This document shows positions 50,973-61,625 of a stretch of DNA of 64,000 nt, one piece after another. Under the pieces are notes generated by a model, which saw only the letters and a program-made list of their open reading frames with translations, had not been told where the DNA came from and did no database searches. This DNA comes from Xanthobacteraceae bacterium (GTDB lineage: Bacteria > Pseudomonadota > Alphaproteobacteria > Rhizobiales > Xanthobacteraceae), in contig JAQGJU010000062.1 in NCBI GenBank assembly GCA_028290465.1, positions 1 to 64,000 of the forward strand, given 5' to 3'. The translations under genes and the position numbers were made by a program. Position 1 is the stretch's first letter. The number at the start of each line of letters is the position of its first letter.

Positions 50973-53045
50973 ATGACAAACACCGCCAGCGCACCGACCG
51001 CCGACAATCCGTTCTTCACGCCCTGGACCGGACCGTTCGGGGTTCCGCCGTTCGCCAAGATCACACCGGCGCATTTCCGCCCGGCGTTCGATCGCGCCTT
51101 CGCGGCGCACGAGGCCGAGATCGCCGCGATCGCGGCCGATCCGGCGCCGGCGAGTTTCGCCAACACCGTCGAGGCAATGGAGCGCTCCGGCCGCCCGCTC
51201 GGCCAGGTGTCGGACGTGTTCTACGGGCTGGTCAGCGCGCATAGCAATGACGACCTGCTGGCGATCGAGCGCGATCTGGCGCCCCGCATGGCGCAGCACT
51301 GGAACCGGATTCATCTTGACGCGGGTTTGTTCGCGCGGGTCGATGCGCTGTATCGGCAAAGCGGCACGTTGGGCCTGACGCCCGAGCAGGCCCGCGTGCT
51401 CGAGCGCTATCATGTCGGCTTCGCGCGCGCGGGCGCGGCACTGCCGGCCGACGGCAAGAAGCGCCTCGCGGCGATCAGCGAGCGGCTGGCCGAACTCGGC
51501 ACCAATTTCAGTCAGAACGTGCTGGCCGACGAACAGGCCTATGTGCTGGAATTGACCGAAGACGACATGGCCGGCCTGCCGGATTTCGTGCGCGCCGCGG
51601 CGCGCGCCGATGCGCAGGAGCGTGGTCTTGCCGGCAAGGCAATCGTGACGCTGTCGCGCTCCAACGCCGAGCCGTTCCTGCAATTCTCGGCGCGGCGCGA
51701 TCTGCGCGAGAAGCTGTTCCGGGCCTTCACGGCGCGCGGCGACAATAACGGGCCGACCGACAACAAGGCGATCATCGCCGAAATCGTGTCGCTGCGCGCC
51801 GAGCGCGCCGGCCTGTTGGGCTTTAAAAGCTTCGCGCATTACCGGCTCGACGACGCGATGGCCAAGACGCCGGAAGCGGTGCGCGGCCTGCTCGACAATG
51901 TGTGGCCCCGCGCCCGCGCCAAGGCGCTCAAGGACCGCGACGCGATGCAGGAATTGATCGCCGAGGAGGGCGGCAATTTCGCGCTGGCCGCCTGGGACTG
52001 GCGGACTTACGCCGAGAAGCTGCGCAAGCGCGTCTGCGACTTCGACGAAGGCGAGATCAAGCCGTATCTGCAGCTCGACAATATGATCGCGGCGGCGTTC
52101 CACACCGCGACCAAGCTGTTCGGCTTGACCTTCGCGCCACGCACTGACGTCACCGGCTGGCATCCCGACGTGCGGGTCTGGGAGGTGAAGGCCGCCGACG
52201 GCCGCCACATGGGGCTGTTCTTCGGCGACTATTTCGCGCGCGGCAGCAAGCGCAGCGGCGCCTGGATGACCACGTTGCGCGACCAGGAGAAACTGGCGGG
52301 CGACATCCGCCCGCTGGTCATCAATGTGATGAACTTCAACAAGGCGGCACCGGGCGAGCCGCATCTATTGTCGTTCGACGATGCCCGCACGCTGTTTCAC
52401 GAATTCGGCCATGCGCTGCATGCGCTGTTGTCCGACGTGACTTATCCGAAAATCTCCGGCACCAACGTGTCGACCGATTGGGTCGAACTGCCGTCGCAAC
52501 TCTATGAGCATTGGCTGGAGCGCCCGGAAATCCTGCGAAAATTCGCGGTGCATTACCGCACCGGCGAGCCGATGCCGGAACAGTTGCTGCAACGGCTGAT
52601 CGCGGCGCGCAGCTTCAACCAGGGTTTCGCCACCGTCGAATATGTCGCGTCGGCGCTGGTCGACCTGGATTTCCATTCGCTGCCCTCGGCCGACGCGCTC
52701 GACGTCGGCGCGTTCGAAAAGGCGGCGCTCGACCGCATCGGCATGCCGAGCGAGATCGTGATGCGGCACCGCTCGCCGCACTTCGCGCATGTGTTTTCCG
52801 GCGGCGGCTATGCGTCGGCCTATTACAGCTACATGTGGTCGGAAGTGCTCGATGCCGACGCGTTCCAGGCGTTCGAGGAGACCGGTGACGTGTTCGACCC
52901 AGCGACCGCGCAGCGGCTGCTGCAAAATGTCTATGCGGCCGGCGGCACGCGCGATCCGGACGATCTGTACAAGGCGTTCCGCGGCCGGCTGCCGACGCCC
53001 GACGCGTTGCTCAAGCGGCGCGGTCTGGTGGATGCCGCCAACTAA
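50973..53045 (+). CDS. dcp: M3-family metallopeptidase (peptidyl-dipeptidase Dcp / oligopeptidase A type)
   Basis: A 690-residue cytosolic zinc peptidase of the thimet oligopeptidase clan. The zinc motif HEFGH is in DARTLFHEFGHALHALL (about residue 475), with the third ligand Glu in the ELPSQLYEHWL region and HSPHFAHVFSGGGYASAYYSYMW-like RSPHFAHVFSGGGYASAYYSYMWSEVLDAD near the C-terminus. The N-terminal helical part begins NPFFTPWTGPFGVPPFAKITPAHFRPAFD. I chose ATG 50973 with TAAGG just upstream; the longer reading frame includes the terminator. It breaks down short peptides; Dcp versus OpdA assignment is not settled by motif alone. Confidence 0.92.
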   Translation: MTNTASAPTADNPFFTPWTGPFGVPPFAKITPAHFRPAFDRAFAAHEAEIAAIAADPAPASFANTVEAMERSGRPLGQVSDVFYGLVSAHSNDDLLAIERDLAPRMAQHWNRIHLDAGLFARVDALYRQSGTLGLTPEQARVLERYHVGFARAGAALPADGKKRLAAISERLAELGTNFSQNVLADEQAYVLELTEDDMAGLPDFVRAAARADAQERGLAGKAIVTLSRSNAEPFLQFSARRDLREKLFRAFTARGDNNGPTDNKAIIAEIVSLRAERAGLLGFKSFAHYRLDDAMAKTPEAVRGLLDNVWPRARAKALKDRDAMQELIAEEGGNFALAAWDWRTYAEKLRKRVCDFDEGEIKPYLQLDNMIAAAFHTATKLFGLTFAPRTDVTGWHPDVRVWEVKAADGRHMGLFFGDYFARGSKRSGAWMTTLRDQEKLAGDIRPLVINVMNFNKAAPGEPHLLSFDDARTLFHEFGHALHALLSDVTYPKISGTNVSTDWVELPSQLYEHWLERPEILRKFAVHYRTGEPMPEQLLQRLIAARSFNQGFATVEYVASALVDLDFHSLPSADALDVGAFEKAALDRIGMPSEIVMRHRSPHFAHVFSGGGYASAYYSYMWSEVLDADAFQAFEETGDVFDPATAQRLLQNVYAAGGTRDPDDLYKAFRGRLPTPDALLKRRGLVDAAN

Positions 53046-53178
53046 CCTTTTTCGGCAATGCGTTGGTTGTGTTTTAGCTACCCTTATCTTGCCGTTTTCT
53101 TGCTTAAAGTCGGTTGTCGGGGCTGCTCATTTCCGGATCGAGCGGCGCAACTGAAAATCATCTGGGAAGATTCACGCC

Positions 53179-54984
53179 ATGGCGCCGCTTGCCCGGGTTA
53201 TGATCGGCACCCTGTTGTTCGCATTGGCGGGACCGACCGCCGCTTCCGCGCAGGACGGAGCCAACGCCGTGGGGGTCTGCGACGGCAAGTTCGGCCTGTG
53301 TCGCTATGTCGACCGCCAAACCCGCCAAGAAATCATACCCGCCCGTTACGAAGAGGCGATGCCGTTCAGCGAGGGTCTGGCGGCTGTCAGCATCGACGGA
53401 CGCTATGGCTACATCGATGCGCGGGGCGAGATCGTGATCGCGCCGAAGTTCGATCTCGCGGGTGAGTTCTATCAGGGTCTTGCGGAAATACTTGTCGGGG
53501 ACAAGACAGGCGTCATCGACCGCAAGGGCGATATCGTCGTTCCGCCGATATTCCAGCGTGCCATTCCGCTGACCAAGGACGTCATTCTGGCGTCGGAGGG
53601 GCAATGGCAGCCGGAAAAAAACAGGTTGCGGCAGGAACTGCGCCGGAACAGTCCTGACAGCAGCAGCAAGTTCGGTCTCTATCATGTCGCCGGACATTGG
53701 ATACGCAGACCCGACCTGAATCGAATTACTCCATTTGACCATCAGGGGCGCGGTCTGATTTGGGCCAGTGAAAGCGGCCAAGCGCTCGGTGTCCTCGGTC
53801 TGCTGGCCAGCACCGGACAGTGGATCGTTGAACCGCAATACTACGTTGCGCGGCCGCTGGCCGATGAGCGGGCCATCGTGATCAAGCGCGTGGGCGATAC
53901 GCTTCTGTACGGAGCGGTCGACCCTTCCGGTCAGCTTGTGGTCCCGCTACAGGCGCTGCAGTTGCTGTCGTGGAGCAACGGATGGGGATGGGCGCGGGAG
54001 AACATCGCGCTGGGCAAATACGCACTGCTCGATAAGCAGGGCGCGGTCATCGGCGGGCGCTACTTCGATTTTATTGAGCCGCCGAAAGGCGACGTCGCGG
54101 CAGTCGTGCTCGACGGTCGCCATATGGGATTGGACCGCGCCGGCAACATCGTGCCGCATCCCGACAACGGCCGTGTGCTGTCAAGCTGTCCGAGCGGCAT
54201 CCGGCTAATCGCAACGGAGGGCAAATTTCAGGTCGTGAATGCGGATGGGAAGCCGACGGCGCCCTATCTGTTTGAGATGCTGAATCGGCCGCTGCCTTGT
54301 CATCAGCCGCTTTTGGTTCGGCTTGGCCCGAAATGGAGCTTTGTCGGTGTGAACGGTCGTCTCTTGTTCGATCCGCCTTCACTCGATGAGCCTCAGGACT
54401 TTGAATTCGGATACGCTATCGTCAAGCAGGACGGGAAATCGCGCATCATCGATGCCGAGGGCCGATATATTCTTGACGGGAAGTTTGAGCGGTATCTGGG
54501 GCGTCGCGAGGGATTGTTTCATGTCGAGGCGCAGGGCCGCGACCTGTGGCTCGATCCGAAGGGTGAGGAGCATTCGCCGCCTTCGGAATACGTTGGACGG
54601 GAACGGGTGCTCAATTGCGGACACGGGCTGAGGCTGGCCGCGCGTGACGGTCTATGGGGCATCGTCGATGCGGACGGGCAGGATGTCGTGGCTCCACGCT
54701 ATCGCGCGATTGAGTGTTTCAAGAAGGGCGTGGCCTGGGCCGCGATCGATTCCAACCGTCAATGGTGCGCGCTCGGCCGGGACGGTGCCTTGCGCCCGAT
54801 CGAGTGCGAGCCGATTCGTTATGCCTATGGCATGATGCATGCCCGGCCGGAGATGCTCGATCAGGACCCCTTTGAGAACAGCGTGCTGTACACGCGCGCC
54901 TATCTTGAATTCGCGGCTGGCCAGCGCCCCGAGCCGCCGAACTGGATTCCGGACGGGCCTCCTCCTGTCTTTATACGGCCATGA
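53179..54984 (+). CDS. Exported WG-repeat protein
   Basis: A 601-residue protein with a signal peptide (MIGTLLFALAGPTAASA) and many WG/KWG-type repeats, each a strand pair with a G-(Y/F/L/W)-(I/V/A)-(D/N) core: CRYVDRQTRQEIIPARYEEAMPFSEGLAAVSIDGRYGYIDARGEIVIAPKFD, KTGVIDRKGDIVVPPIF, KYALLDKQGAVI, KWSFVGVNGRLLF, LWGIVDADGQDVVAPRYRAI. WG-repeat proteins form curved or propeller-like binding structures. Codon and base use is slightly less GC-rich than the neighbours. GGAAG lies before the ATG. Function unknown; not clearly in an operon with the flanking genes. Confidence 0.85.
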   Translation: MAPLARVMIGTLLFALAGPTAASAQDGANAVGVCDGKFGLCRYVDRQTRQEIIPARYEEAMPFSEGLAAVSIDGRYGYIDARGEIVIAPKFDLAGEFYQGLAEILVGDKTGVIDRKGDIVVPPIFQRAIPLTKDVILASEGQWQPEKNRLRQELRRNSPDSSSKFGLYHVAGHWIRRPDLNRITPFDHQGRGLIWASESGQALGVLGLLASTGQWIVEPQYYVARPLADERAIVIKRVGDTLLYGAVDPSGQLVVPLQALQLLSWSNGWGWARENIALGKYALLDKQGAVIGGRYFDFIEPPKGDVAAVVLDGRHMGLDRAGNIVPHPDNGRVLSSCPSGIRLIATEGKFQVVNADGKPTAPYLFEMLNRPLPCHQPLLVRLGPKWSFVGVNGRLLFDPPSLDEPQDFEFGYAIVKQDGKSRIIDAEGRYILDGKFERYLGRREGLFHVEAQGRDLWLDPKGEEHSPPSEYVGRERVLNCGHGLRLAARDGLWGIVDADGQDVVAPRYRAIECFKKGVAWAAIDSNRQWCALGRDGALRPIECEPIRYAYGMMHARPEMLDQDPFENSVLYTRAYLEFAAGQRPEPPNWIPDGPPPVFIRP

Positions 54985-55062
54985 GAGCTATATGACTGCC
55001 CGATCCGATATTCTCCATTTCGGCCCTGCCATGGGCGCCGTTGAGCCTGTCTGAGTACCTTC

Positions 55063-56652
55063 ATGAACCTGCACACCGCCGGACACCGCAAGGGTGTCGT
55101 CGCCGCGCCGCATCACCACGCCGCCGAAGCCGGCCGCGCCATTCTGGGCGAGGGCGGCAACGCGTTAGAGGCCATGGTGGCGATGGCCGCCTGTATCGCG
55201 GCCGTCTACCCGCATATGACCCATATCGGCGGCGACGGCTTCTGGGTGGTGCGCGAGCCGAACCGGAAAGTCCGCGCCATCATGGCGCCGGGACCGGCAG
55301 GCTCGCTGGCGACGCCGGAGTTGTATCGCCGGCATGACATGATCCCGTCCCGCGGACCGCTGGCCGCGCTGACGGTGCCGGGCGCGATCGGCGGCTGGAT
55401 GCAGGCGCTGGAGGCCGCGAAAATATATCGCGGCCGCCTGCCGCTCGATCTGCTGCTGGGACCTGCGATCGGCCACGCTCGCGATGGCTACAAGGTGACG
55501 CGCAGCCAGGCGCAGCTATCGCGCGACAAGCTGGCCGAACTGAAAGACGTGCCGGGCTTTGCCAGCACGTTTCTGGTCGACAACAAGCCGCCGGACGAGG
55601 GCGTCACGCTCAAGCAATCCATGCTGGCGATGACGCTCGATCAACTGGCGCGGGCCGGCCTGAAAGACTTTTATCGCGGCGATGTGGCGCGCGAGATGGC
55701 GGTCGACCTGGAAGAGATCGGCTGCCCGGTAACGCGCGACGATCTGGCCCGCTACGAGGCCCGGATCGCCGAACCGCTCAGCGTCACCATTCCGGCCGGC
55801 ACGCTGTACAACGCGCCGCCTCCGACCCAGGGCCTCGCCTCGCTGATCATTCTGGCGCTGTTCGACCGGCTGAACGTGCGGCAGGGCGAGAGTTTCGAGC
55901 ATGTGCATGGCATCATCGAAGCCACCAAGCGCGCCTTCCGGGTGCGCGATCGTGTGGTGACCGATCCGGATCATCTGCCGCATCCGTTGGCGCGTTATCT
56001 GGAAGATGCCTTCCTGGCCGAAGAAGCCGGCAAGATCGACCTCAAACGCGCCGCCGCATGGCCGGCGCCGCCCGACAAGGGCGACACCATTTGGATGGGG
56101 GCGGCCGACGCATCCGGCATGGTCGTGTCCTACATCCAGTCGATCTATTGGGAGTTCGGCTCCGGCGTGGTGTTGCCGAAGACCGGTGTGCTGATGCAGA
56201 ACCGCGGTTCGAGCTTCTCGCTGGACCCGAAGGCACTGAACGCACTGGCGCCCGGTCGGCGGCCGTTCCACACGCTCAATCCGGCGCTGGCGGTACTGCG
56301 CGACGGCCGAGTGATGGCCTATGGCACGATGGGCGGCGACGGCCAGCCGCAATCGCAGGCTGCGGTGTTCTCGCGCCATGTACTGTTCGGCCAGAAATTA
56401 GAGCAGGCGCTCGACGCGCCGCGCTGGCTGCTCGGCCGCACCTGGGGCTCGACGGAGACCAATTTGCGGGTCGAATCCCGGCTGGATGGCGAAACGATCG
56501 ACCGCCTGCTGTCGGTCGGTCACGATGTCGAGGTGCTGGACGAAGCTTATTCGGACACCATGGGCCATGCCGGCGCGGTGGTGCTGCATCCGAATAACAC
56601 GCTGGAAGGTGGCCACGATCCGCGCGCCGATGGCGGTGCCGCGGGCGTCTGA
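55063..56652 (+). CDS. Gamma-glutamyltransferase-family protein
   Basis: A 529-residue Ntn-hydrolase of the GGT family. The autocatalytic Thr is T342 in PPDKGDTIWMGAADASGMVVS; oxyanion and substrate motifs include GSGVVLPKTGVLMQNRGSSFSLDP and PFHTLNPALAVLRDGRVMAYGTMGGDGQPQSQ. The N-terminal part (HHHAAEAGRAILGEGGNALEAMVAMAACIAAVYPHMTHIGGDGFWVV) is complete. It has no signal peptide, unlike periplasmic GGTs, so it resembles cytosolic members such as oxamate amidohydrolase HpxW or cephalosporin-acylase-like enzymes. Substrate unknown. The start at 55063 has only a weak ribosome site. Confidence 0.9.
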   Translation: MNLHTAGHRKGVVAAPHHHAAEAGRAILGEGGNALEAMVAMAACIAAVYPHMTHIGGDGFWVVREPNRKVRAIMAPGPAGSLATPELYRRHDMIPSRGPLAALTVPGAIGGWMQALEAAKIYRGRLPLDLLLGPAIGHARDGYKVTRSQAQLSRDKLAELKDVPGFASTFLVDNKPPDEGVTLKQSMLAMTLDQLARAGLKDFYRGDVAREMAVDLEEIGCPVTRDDLARYEARIAEPLSVTIPAGTLYNAPPPTQGLASLIILALFDRLNVRQGESFEHVHGIIEATKRAFRVRDRVVTDPDHLPHPLARYLEDAFLAEEAGKIDLKRAAAWPAPPDKGDTIWMGAADASGMVVSYIQSIYWEFGSGVVLPKTGVLMQNRGSSFSLDPKALNALAPGRRPFHTLNPALAVLRDGRVMAYGTMGGDGQPQSQAAVFSRHVLFGQKLEQALDAPRWLLGRTWGSTETNLRVESRLDGETIDRLLSVGHDVEVLDEAYSDTMGHAGAVVLHPNNTLEGGHDPRADGGAAGV

Positions 56653-56774
56653 TTATATCACGTCATGACATCGTCATCCGGCGGGCGTGAGATGGGGCAA
56701 AAGCGCCTCCTTTCCGCCCCAGTCCGTGATATGTTCAGGCCTTCCAGGCCGTGCGCGGCCGCAGGTGATTTTCC

Positions 56775-57425
56775 ATGATGCAGAAACTCCTTGGCCTGAT
56801 TGGCGGGGCGCTGGCCGGACTTCTGGTAGCCGGAACGGCTGCCTCGGCACATCCGCATGTGTTCGTCACCATGAAGAGCGAAGTGGTCTACGCGCCCGAC
56901 GGCAGCGTGACCGGCATCCGCCATGCGTGGAGCTTCGACGACATGTTCTCGTCCTATTCGACGCAGGGACTCGAGAGCAAAGAGAAGGGCGTGTTCACCC
57001 GCGAGGAACTGGCGCCGCTCGCCGAGGTCAATGTCACCTCGCTGAAGGAATACGACTTCTTCACCTATGCCAAGGCCGACGGCAAGAAGGTCGATCTGGC
57101 CGACCCGGCCGGCGGCGCGTACTGGCTCGAATACAAGGATTCGGTGCTGACCCTGAACTTCACACTGCCGCTGAAGAAGCCGGTGAAGGCCAAGGATTTT
57201 TCCTTCGAGATCTATGACCCGAGCTATTTCGTCGATTTCGGCCTCGCCGAAAAAGAACCGGTCACGCTGGCCCACGCGCCGACCGGTTGCACGCTGTCGT
57301 TCAAAGGGCCGAAGGACACCGCGGCGCCGAGCGCGAAGCTGGGCGAGTCGTTCTTCAACAACCCGGCCAACGCCGATAATTGGGGCGCGCAGTTCGCCAA
57401 CAAGATCGCGGTGAAGTGCCCGTGA
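56775..57425 (+). CDS. DUF1007 periplasmic protein, partner of nickel/cobalt exporter
   Basis: A 216-residue exported protein: signal peptide [23 protein letters not shown], then the family opening [37 protein letters not shown] with conserved His residues at the mature N-terminus, and [20 protein letters not shown]1007 genes are routinely next to NicO/RcnA-type exporters, and here the stop overlaps the start of one (GTGA). A metal-binding helper role in the periplasm is inferred. Confidence 0.88.
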   Translation: MMQKLLGLIGGALAGLLVAGTAASAHPHVFVTMKSEVVYAPDGSVTGIRHAWSFDDMFSSYSTQGLESKEKGVFTREELAPLAEVNVTSLKEYDFFTYAKADGKKVDLADPAGGAYWLEYKDSVLTLNFTLPLKKPVKAKDFSFEIYDPSYFVDFGLAEKEPVTLAHAPTGCTLSFKGPKDTAAPSAKLGESFFNNPANADNWGAQFANKIAVKCP

Positions 57426-58540
57426 GCTGTTCGATGCGCGGTCGTGTATTCGTCGTCGGTGGGCTGACGCTCGTCGGCATGCTGTTGGTTGCCGGCATTC
57501 TCGATGGCGCGTATGCGCAGTTCGGCGCGCCGCGCCCCCCGGCCGCACAAGTGCCGGACACCGGCATTGCCGGCTGGATCATCGCCAAGCAGGCGGAGTT
57601 CTACCGCGCCATGTCCGGCACCATCCGGGCGGCCAAGACCGACGGCAGCGCGGTGTGGACGCTGCTCGGTCTATCGTTCGCCTACGGCATCTTTCATGCG
57701 GCCGGCCCCGGTCACGGCAAGGCGGTGATTTCGTCGTATCTGGTCGCCAACGAGGAAACCTGGCGGCGCGGCATTGCGCTGTCGTTCACGTCCGCCATCC
57801 TGCAGGCGATTACGGCCGTCGTGGTGGTCGGTATCGCGGCGATTCTGCTCGGCGCCACCGCCAGCACCATGAATACCGGTGTGAAGTGGATTGAGATCAT
57901 CAGCTATGCGCTGATCGCGCTGCTCGGTGCGCGGCTGTTGTGGGTCAAGGGACGCGGCTTTGTGGCGGCGCTGCGCAGTCAGCGTAGCACGCCGGCGACG
58001 GGCACGCCGGCTGTAGCCGCGCCCGCGCATCACGACCATGCGGCCCATGATCACTCACATCACGGTCATGCACATCACAGCCACGCTCACGACGAAAAGC
58101 CGCATGTCCATGGTCCCGGCTGCGAGCACGACCATGATCACGAGCACGCTTCGGCCTGGGGGCATGCCCATGGGCCGGAGCCGCAGGAATTGGCCGGACC
58201 AGGCGGCTGGCGGCGCGGACTGACGGCGATCGTCGCGGTCGGGCTGCGGCCATGCTCCGGCGCCATCCTGGTGCTGGTGTTCGCGCTGGCGCAGGGCTTA
58301 TTTTGGGCCGGCGTGGCCGCGACCTTCGTGATGGCACTCGGTACCGCGATCACCGTCGCCATCATCGCGACGCTCGCGGTCGGCGCCAAGTCGCTGGCGC
58401 GCAAGATTGCTGGCGGGCGCTCCGGTTACGGCATGTTGGCGATGCGCGGCGTGGAAGTGCTGGCCTCGGTCGTCGTGCTGGTGTTCGGCGTCGCCTTACT
58501 GGCCGGCTATATGGTCAGCGAGCGGATGGTTGGCTTCTAA
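57422..58540 (+). CDS. NicO/RcnA-type nickel/cobalt efflux transporter
   Basis: A 372-residue inner-membrane protein with six or more helices. It has the NicO motif [21 protein letters not shown] in an early helix, [15 protein letters not shown], a long His/Asp-rich cytosolic or periplasmic loop (for example [21 protein letters not shown]), and [48 protein letters not shown]. These are hallmarks of RcnA-like exporters of Ni2+ and Co2+. I give the coupled GTG at 57422 as start; ATG 57434 is the alternative. It forms an operon with the DUF1007 gene. Confidence 0.9.
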   Translation: MSCSMRGRVFVVGGLTLVGMLLVAGILDGAYAQFGAPRPPAAQVPDTGIAGWIIAKQAEFYRAMSGTIRAAKTDGSAVWTLLGLSFAYGIFHAAGPGHGKAVISSYLVANEETWRRGIALSFTSAILQAITAVVVVGIAAILLGATASTMNTGVKWIEIISYALIALLGARLLWVKGRGFVAALRSQRSTPATGTPAVAAPAHHDHAAHDHSHHGHAHHSHAHDEKPHVHGPGCEHDHDHEHASAWGHAHGPEPQELAGPGGWRRGLTAIVAVGLRPCSGAILVLVFALAQGLFWAGVAATFVMALGTAITVAIIATLAVGAKSLARKIAGGRSGYGMLAMRGVEVLASVVVLVFGVALLAGYMVSERMVGF

Positions 58541-58701
58541 GCCCTTCAGCGCCTGATCGGCTGCACCACGGCTGTTTCTCTGCTGTAATGTTCATGGCGC
58601 CGGTGATTCGGTGGCGTCCAGTGCCGCTCATCCGAAATTTACTGGCGACGGAATCGTCCGGCGGGCGCATTTGACCCGCGCGGCCGATCGGGGGGATCGG
58701 C

Positions 58702-59424
<723 letters not shown>

Positions 59425-59497
59425 CTTTTAAGCAAGCATCATCGCAAGTCGTCCCTCCTCGTGTATAACAGCGCAAAATAGCAATGCGAGGGACCGG

Positions 59498-60274
59498 ATG
59501 AACGCTGCGGGATTGTTCGACCTGACCGGTCATGTTGCAATGGTGACGGGCGCGTCCGGTGGTCTCGGCCTGCGCTTCGCGCAAGTGCTGGCCGCGAACG
59601 GCGCTGCTGTGGCACTGGTCGCGCGGCGCGCCGACAAGCTCACGGACGCCAAGGCGGCCATCGAACAAGACGGCGGTCGCGCGATTGCGATCGAGGCCGA
59701 TGTGCTCGATGCGGGCGCGATGACGCGCGCGTTTGACGAGGCCGAAGCCACGCTCGGCACCGTGACTATCCTCGTGAACAACGCCGGCGTCGCGCAGGCA
59801 GTGCGGGCCATCGACATGAGCGCAGCCGAATGGCGGCGCGTGCTCGGTACTAATCTGGATTCGGTATTCCTGTGGTCGCAAGAGGCGGCGCGGCGCATGC
59901 TGGCCGCGAACAAGACAGGCAGCATCGTCAACATCGCGTCGGTGCTCGGCTTCGGCGTCGCCAAGGGCGTCGCGGCTTACGCCACCGCCAAGGCCGGCGT
60001 GGTGCAGCTCACCAAGGCGGTGGCCATGGAGCTCACCTTCAAGGGCATCCGGGTCAATGCCATCGCGCCGGGCTGGTTCGTCACCGACATCAACCGGGAC
60101 TATCTTGAAAGCAGCGCCGCCGCTGGGCTAAAGCGCGACATCCCGGCCGGCCGGTTCGGCGCCGATGGCGATCTCGATGGCGCGCTATTGCTGCTGGTAT
60201 CGAATGCCGGGCGTTATATCTCGGGCGCCACCATCGTGGTCGACGGCGCGCAATCGGTCGGGCTGCGGGGATAG
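59498..60274 (+). CDS. Short-chain dehydrogenase/reductase
   Basis: A 258-residue classical SDR. The cofactor motif TGASGGLG lies at about 17-24; RR after strand 2 (VALVARRADKL) suggests NADP(H). NNAG is in VTILVNNAGVAQ; the catalytic set is NL(D), Ser in VNIASVLGFG, and YATAK. The C-terminus RYISGATIVVDGAQSVGLRG is typical. GAGGGA lies before the ATG. It is 39 bases upstream of an acyl-CoA dehydrogenase on the same strand, so it may be a 3-hydroxyacyl-CoA type dehydrogenase in the same degradation step series. Substrate not determinable. Confidence 0.93.
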   Translation: MNAAGLFDLTGHVAMVTGASGGLGLRFAQVLAANGAAVALVARRADKLTDAKAAIEQDGGRAIAIEADVLDAGAMTRAFDEAEATLGTVTILVNNAGVAQAVRAIDMSAAEWRRVLGTNLDSVFLWSQEAARRMLAANKTGSIVNIASVLGFGVAKGVAAYATAKAGVVQLTKAVAMELTFKGIRVNAIAPGWFVTDINRDYLESSAAAGLKRDIPAGRFGADGDLDGALLLLVSNAGRYISGATIVVDGAQSVGLRG

Positions 60275-60313
60275 TTTTTCCCGGCCCTCGCGGGAAGAAT
60301 ACGGAAGGCTGCC

Positions 60314-61519
60314 ATGGACTTCACGCTGTCGCCCGAGATCGAAGCACTTCGCCTGCGTGTGCGGGCCTTTGTCGAGCAGCATGTCCTGCCGCTCGAATCC
60401 GATCCGGAGAACTTCGCCGAGCACGAGAACATTCCGCTGGAGCGCCTCAAACCGTTACAGGCGAAGGCCAAGGCGGCCGGCCTGTGGGCGCCGCAAACGC
60501 CGATCCAGTATGGCGGCATGGGCCTGCCGATGGTCGCCTGGGCGATGATGTATGAGGAGGCCAACCGCTCACTGTTCGGGCCTCTGGCAATGAACTGCTG
60601 CGCGCCCGACGACGGCAACATGAACCTGCTGTCCAAGGTTGGCACGCCGGCGCAGAAAGACAAATGGTTGCGCCCGATCGTCGACGGCACGGTGCGCTCG
60701 GCGTTCGTGATGACCGAGCCGGCGCCCGGCGGCGGCTCCGATCCGAGCATGATCCGCACCCGCGCCGAGCGCAAAGGCGACAGGTGGTCCATTACGGGCC
60801 GCAAATGGTTCATCACCGGTGCCGGCGTCGCCAGCCATTTCATCCTGCTCGCCCGCACGTCGGACGATGCGCGGCGCGGGCTCACCGCGTTTCTCTATCA
60901 TCGCGATCAGCCGGGCTGGCGCATCGTACGGCGCATTCCGATCATGGGACCGGAGGAGCACGGCGGGCATTGCGAGCTGGAATTCGACGGGCTCGAAATC
61001 AGCGACGACAATGTGCTGATGCAGGTCGGCGACGGGCTCAAGGCGACGCAGATCCGGCTCGGCCCGGCCAGGCTGACGCACTGCATGCGCTGGCTCGGGC
61101 TGGCCAAGCGATGCATGGAGATCGCACAGGCGTATGTCGCCGAGCGCGAAGGCTTCGGCATCCGGCTGGCGGATCGCGAGAGCGTGCAGATCAAGCTTGG
61201 GACGGTCGCGCACCAGATCCAGATCGGCCGACTGCTCACCATGCACGCCGCCTGGATGCTCGACCAGGGTGACCGCGCCCGCAAGGAAGTGTCGATGGCC
61301 AAGGTGCATGTGGCCGATACACTGCATAACGCGGCGGACGTCGCGATCCAGCTCAACGGCGCGCGCGGCTATTCCAAGGATACGGTGCTGGAATGGATCT
61401 ACCGCTATGCCCGTCAGGCCCGGCTGGTCGATGGCGCCTCCGAGGTGCACCAGATGGTGCTGGCCCGTTTCATGCGGGATGAGGGCCGCGATTTCTGGCA
61501 CTGGGGTGCCGGCGCCTAG
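60314..61519 (+). CDS. Acyl-CoA dehydrogenase
   Basis: A 401-residue FAD enzyme of the ACAD family (subgroup similar to ACAD10/11 and CaiA-like proteins). It has the N-terminal helical domain FTLSPEIEALRLRVRAFVEQHVLPLE, the middle beta-domain with FVMTEPAPGGGSDPSMIRTRAERKGDRWSITGRKWFITGA, and the C-terminal helices GIRLADRESVQIKLGTVAHQIQIGRLLT, QLNGARGYSKDTVLEWIYRYARQARLVDGASEVHQMVLAR. The conserved EPAPGGGSDPS flavin/acyl segment and DGASEVH end are intact. GGAAGG precedes the ATG. It probably works with the preceding SDR in catabolism of an acyl-CoA of unknown chain. Confidence 0.94.
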   Translation: MDFTLSPEIEALRLRVRAFVEQHVLPLESDPENFAEHENIPLERLKPLQAKAKAAGLWAPQTPIQYGGMGLPMVAWAMMYEEANRSLFGPLAMNCCAPDDGNMNLLSKVGTPAQKDKWLRPIVDGTVRSAFVMTEPAPGGGSDPSMIRTRAERKGDRWSITGRKWFITGAGVASHFILLARTSDDARRGLTAFLYHRDQPGWRIVRRIPIMGPEEHGGHCELEFDGLEISDDNVLMQVGDGLKATQIRLGPARLTHCMRWLGLAKRCMEIAQAYVAEREGFGIRLADRESVQIKLGTVAHQIQIGRLLTMHAAWMLDQGDRARKEVSMAKVHVADTLHNAADVAIQLNGARGYSKDTVLEWIYRYARQARLVDGASEVHQMVLARFMRDEGRDFWHWGAGA

Positions 61520-61625
61520 CGCGTCCAGACGGGTTTTGCTTGTCGAAATGGCGGCCTGCGGGCAAAGATAGTCGCATTCGAGCCTATCCCCCGGCCTCGT
61601 CCGGCACCTCCCGCGAACGGACGCA

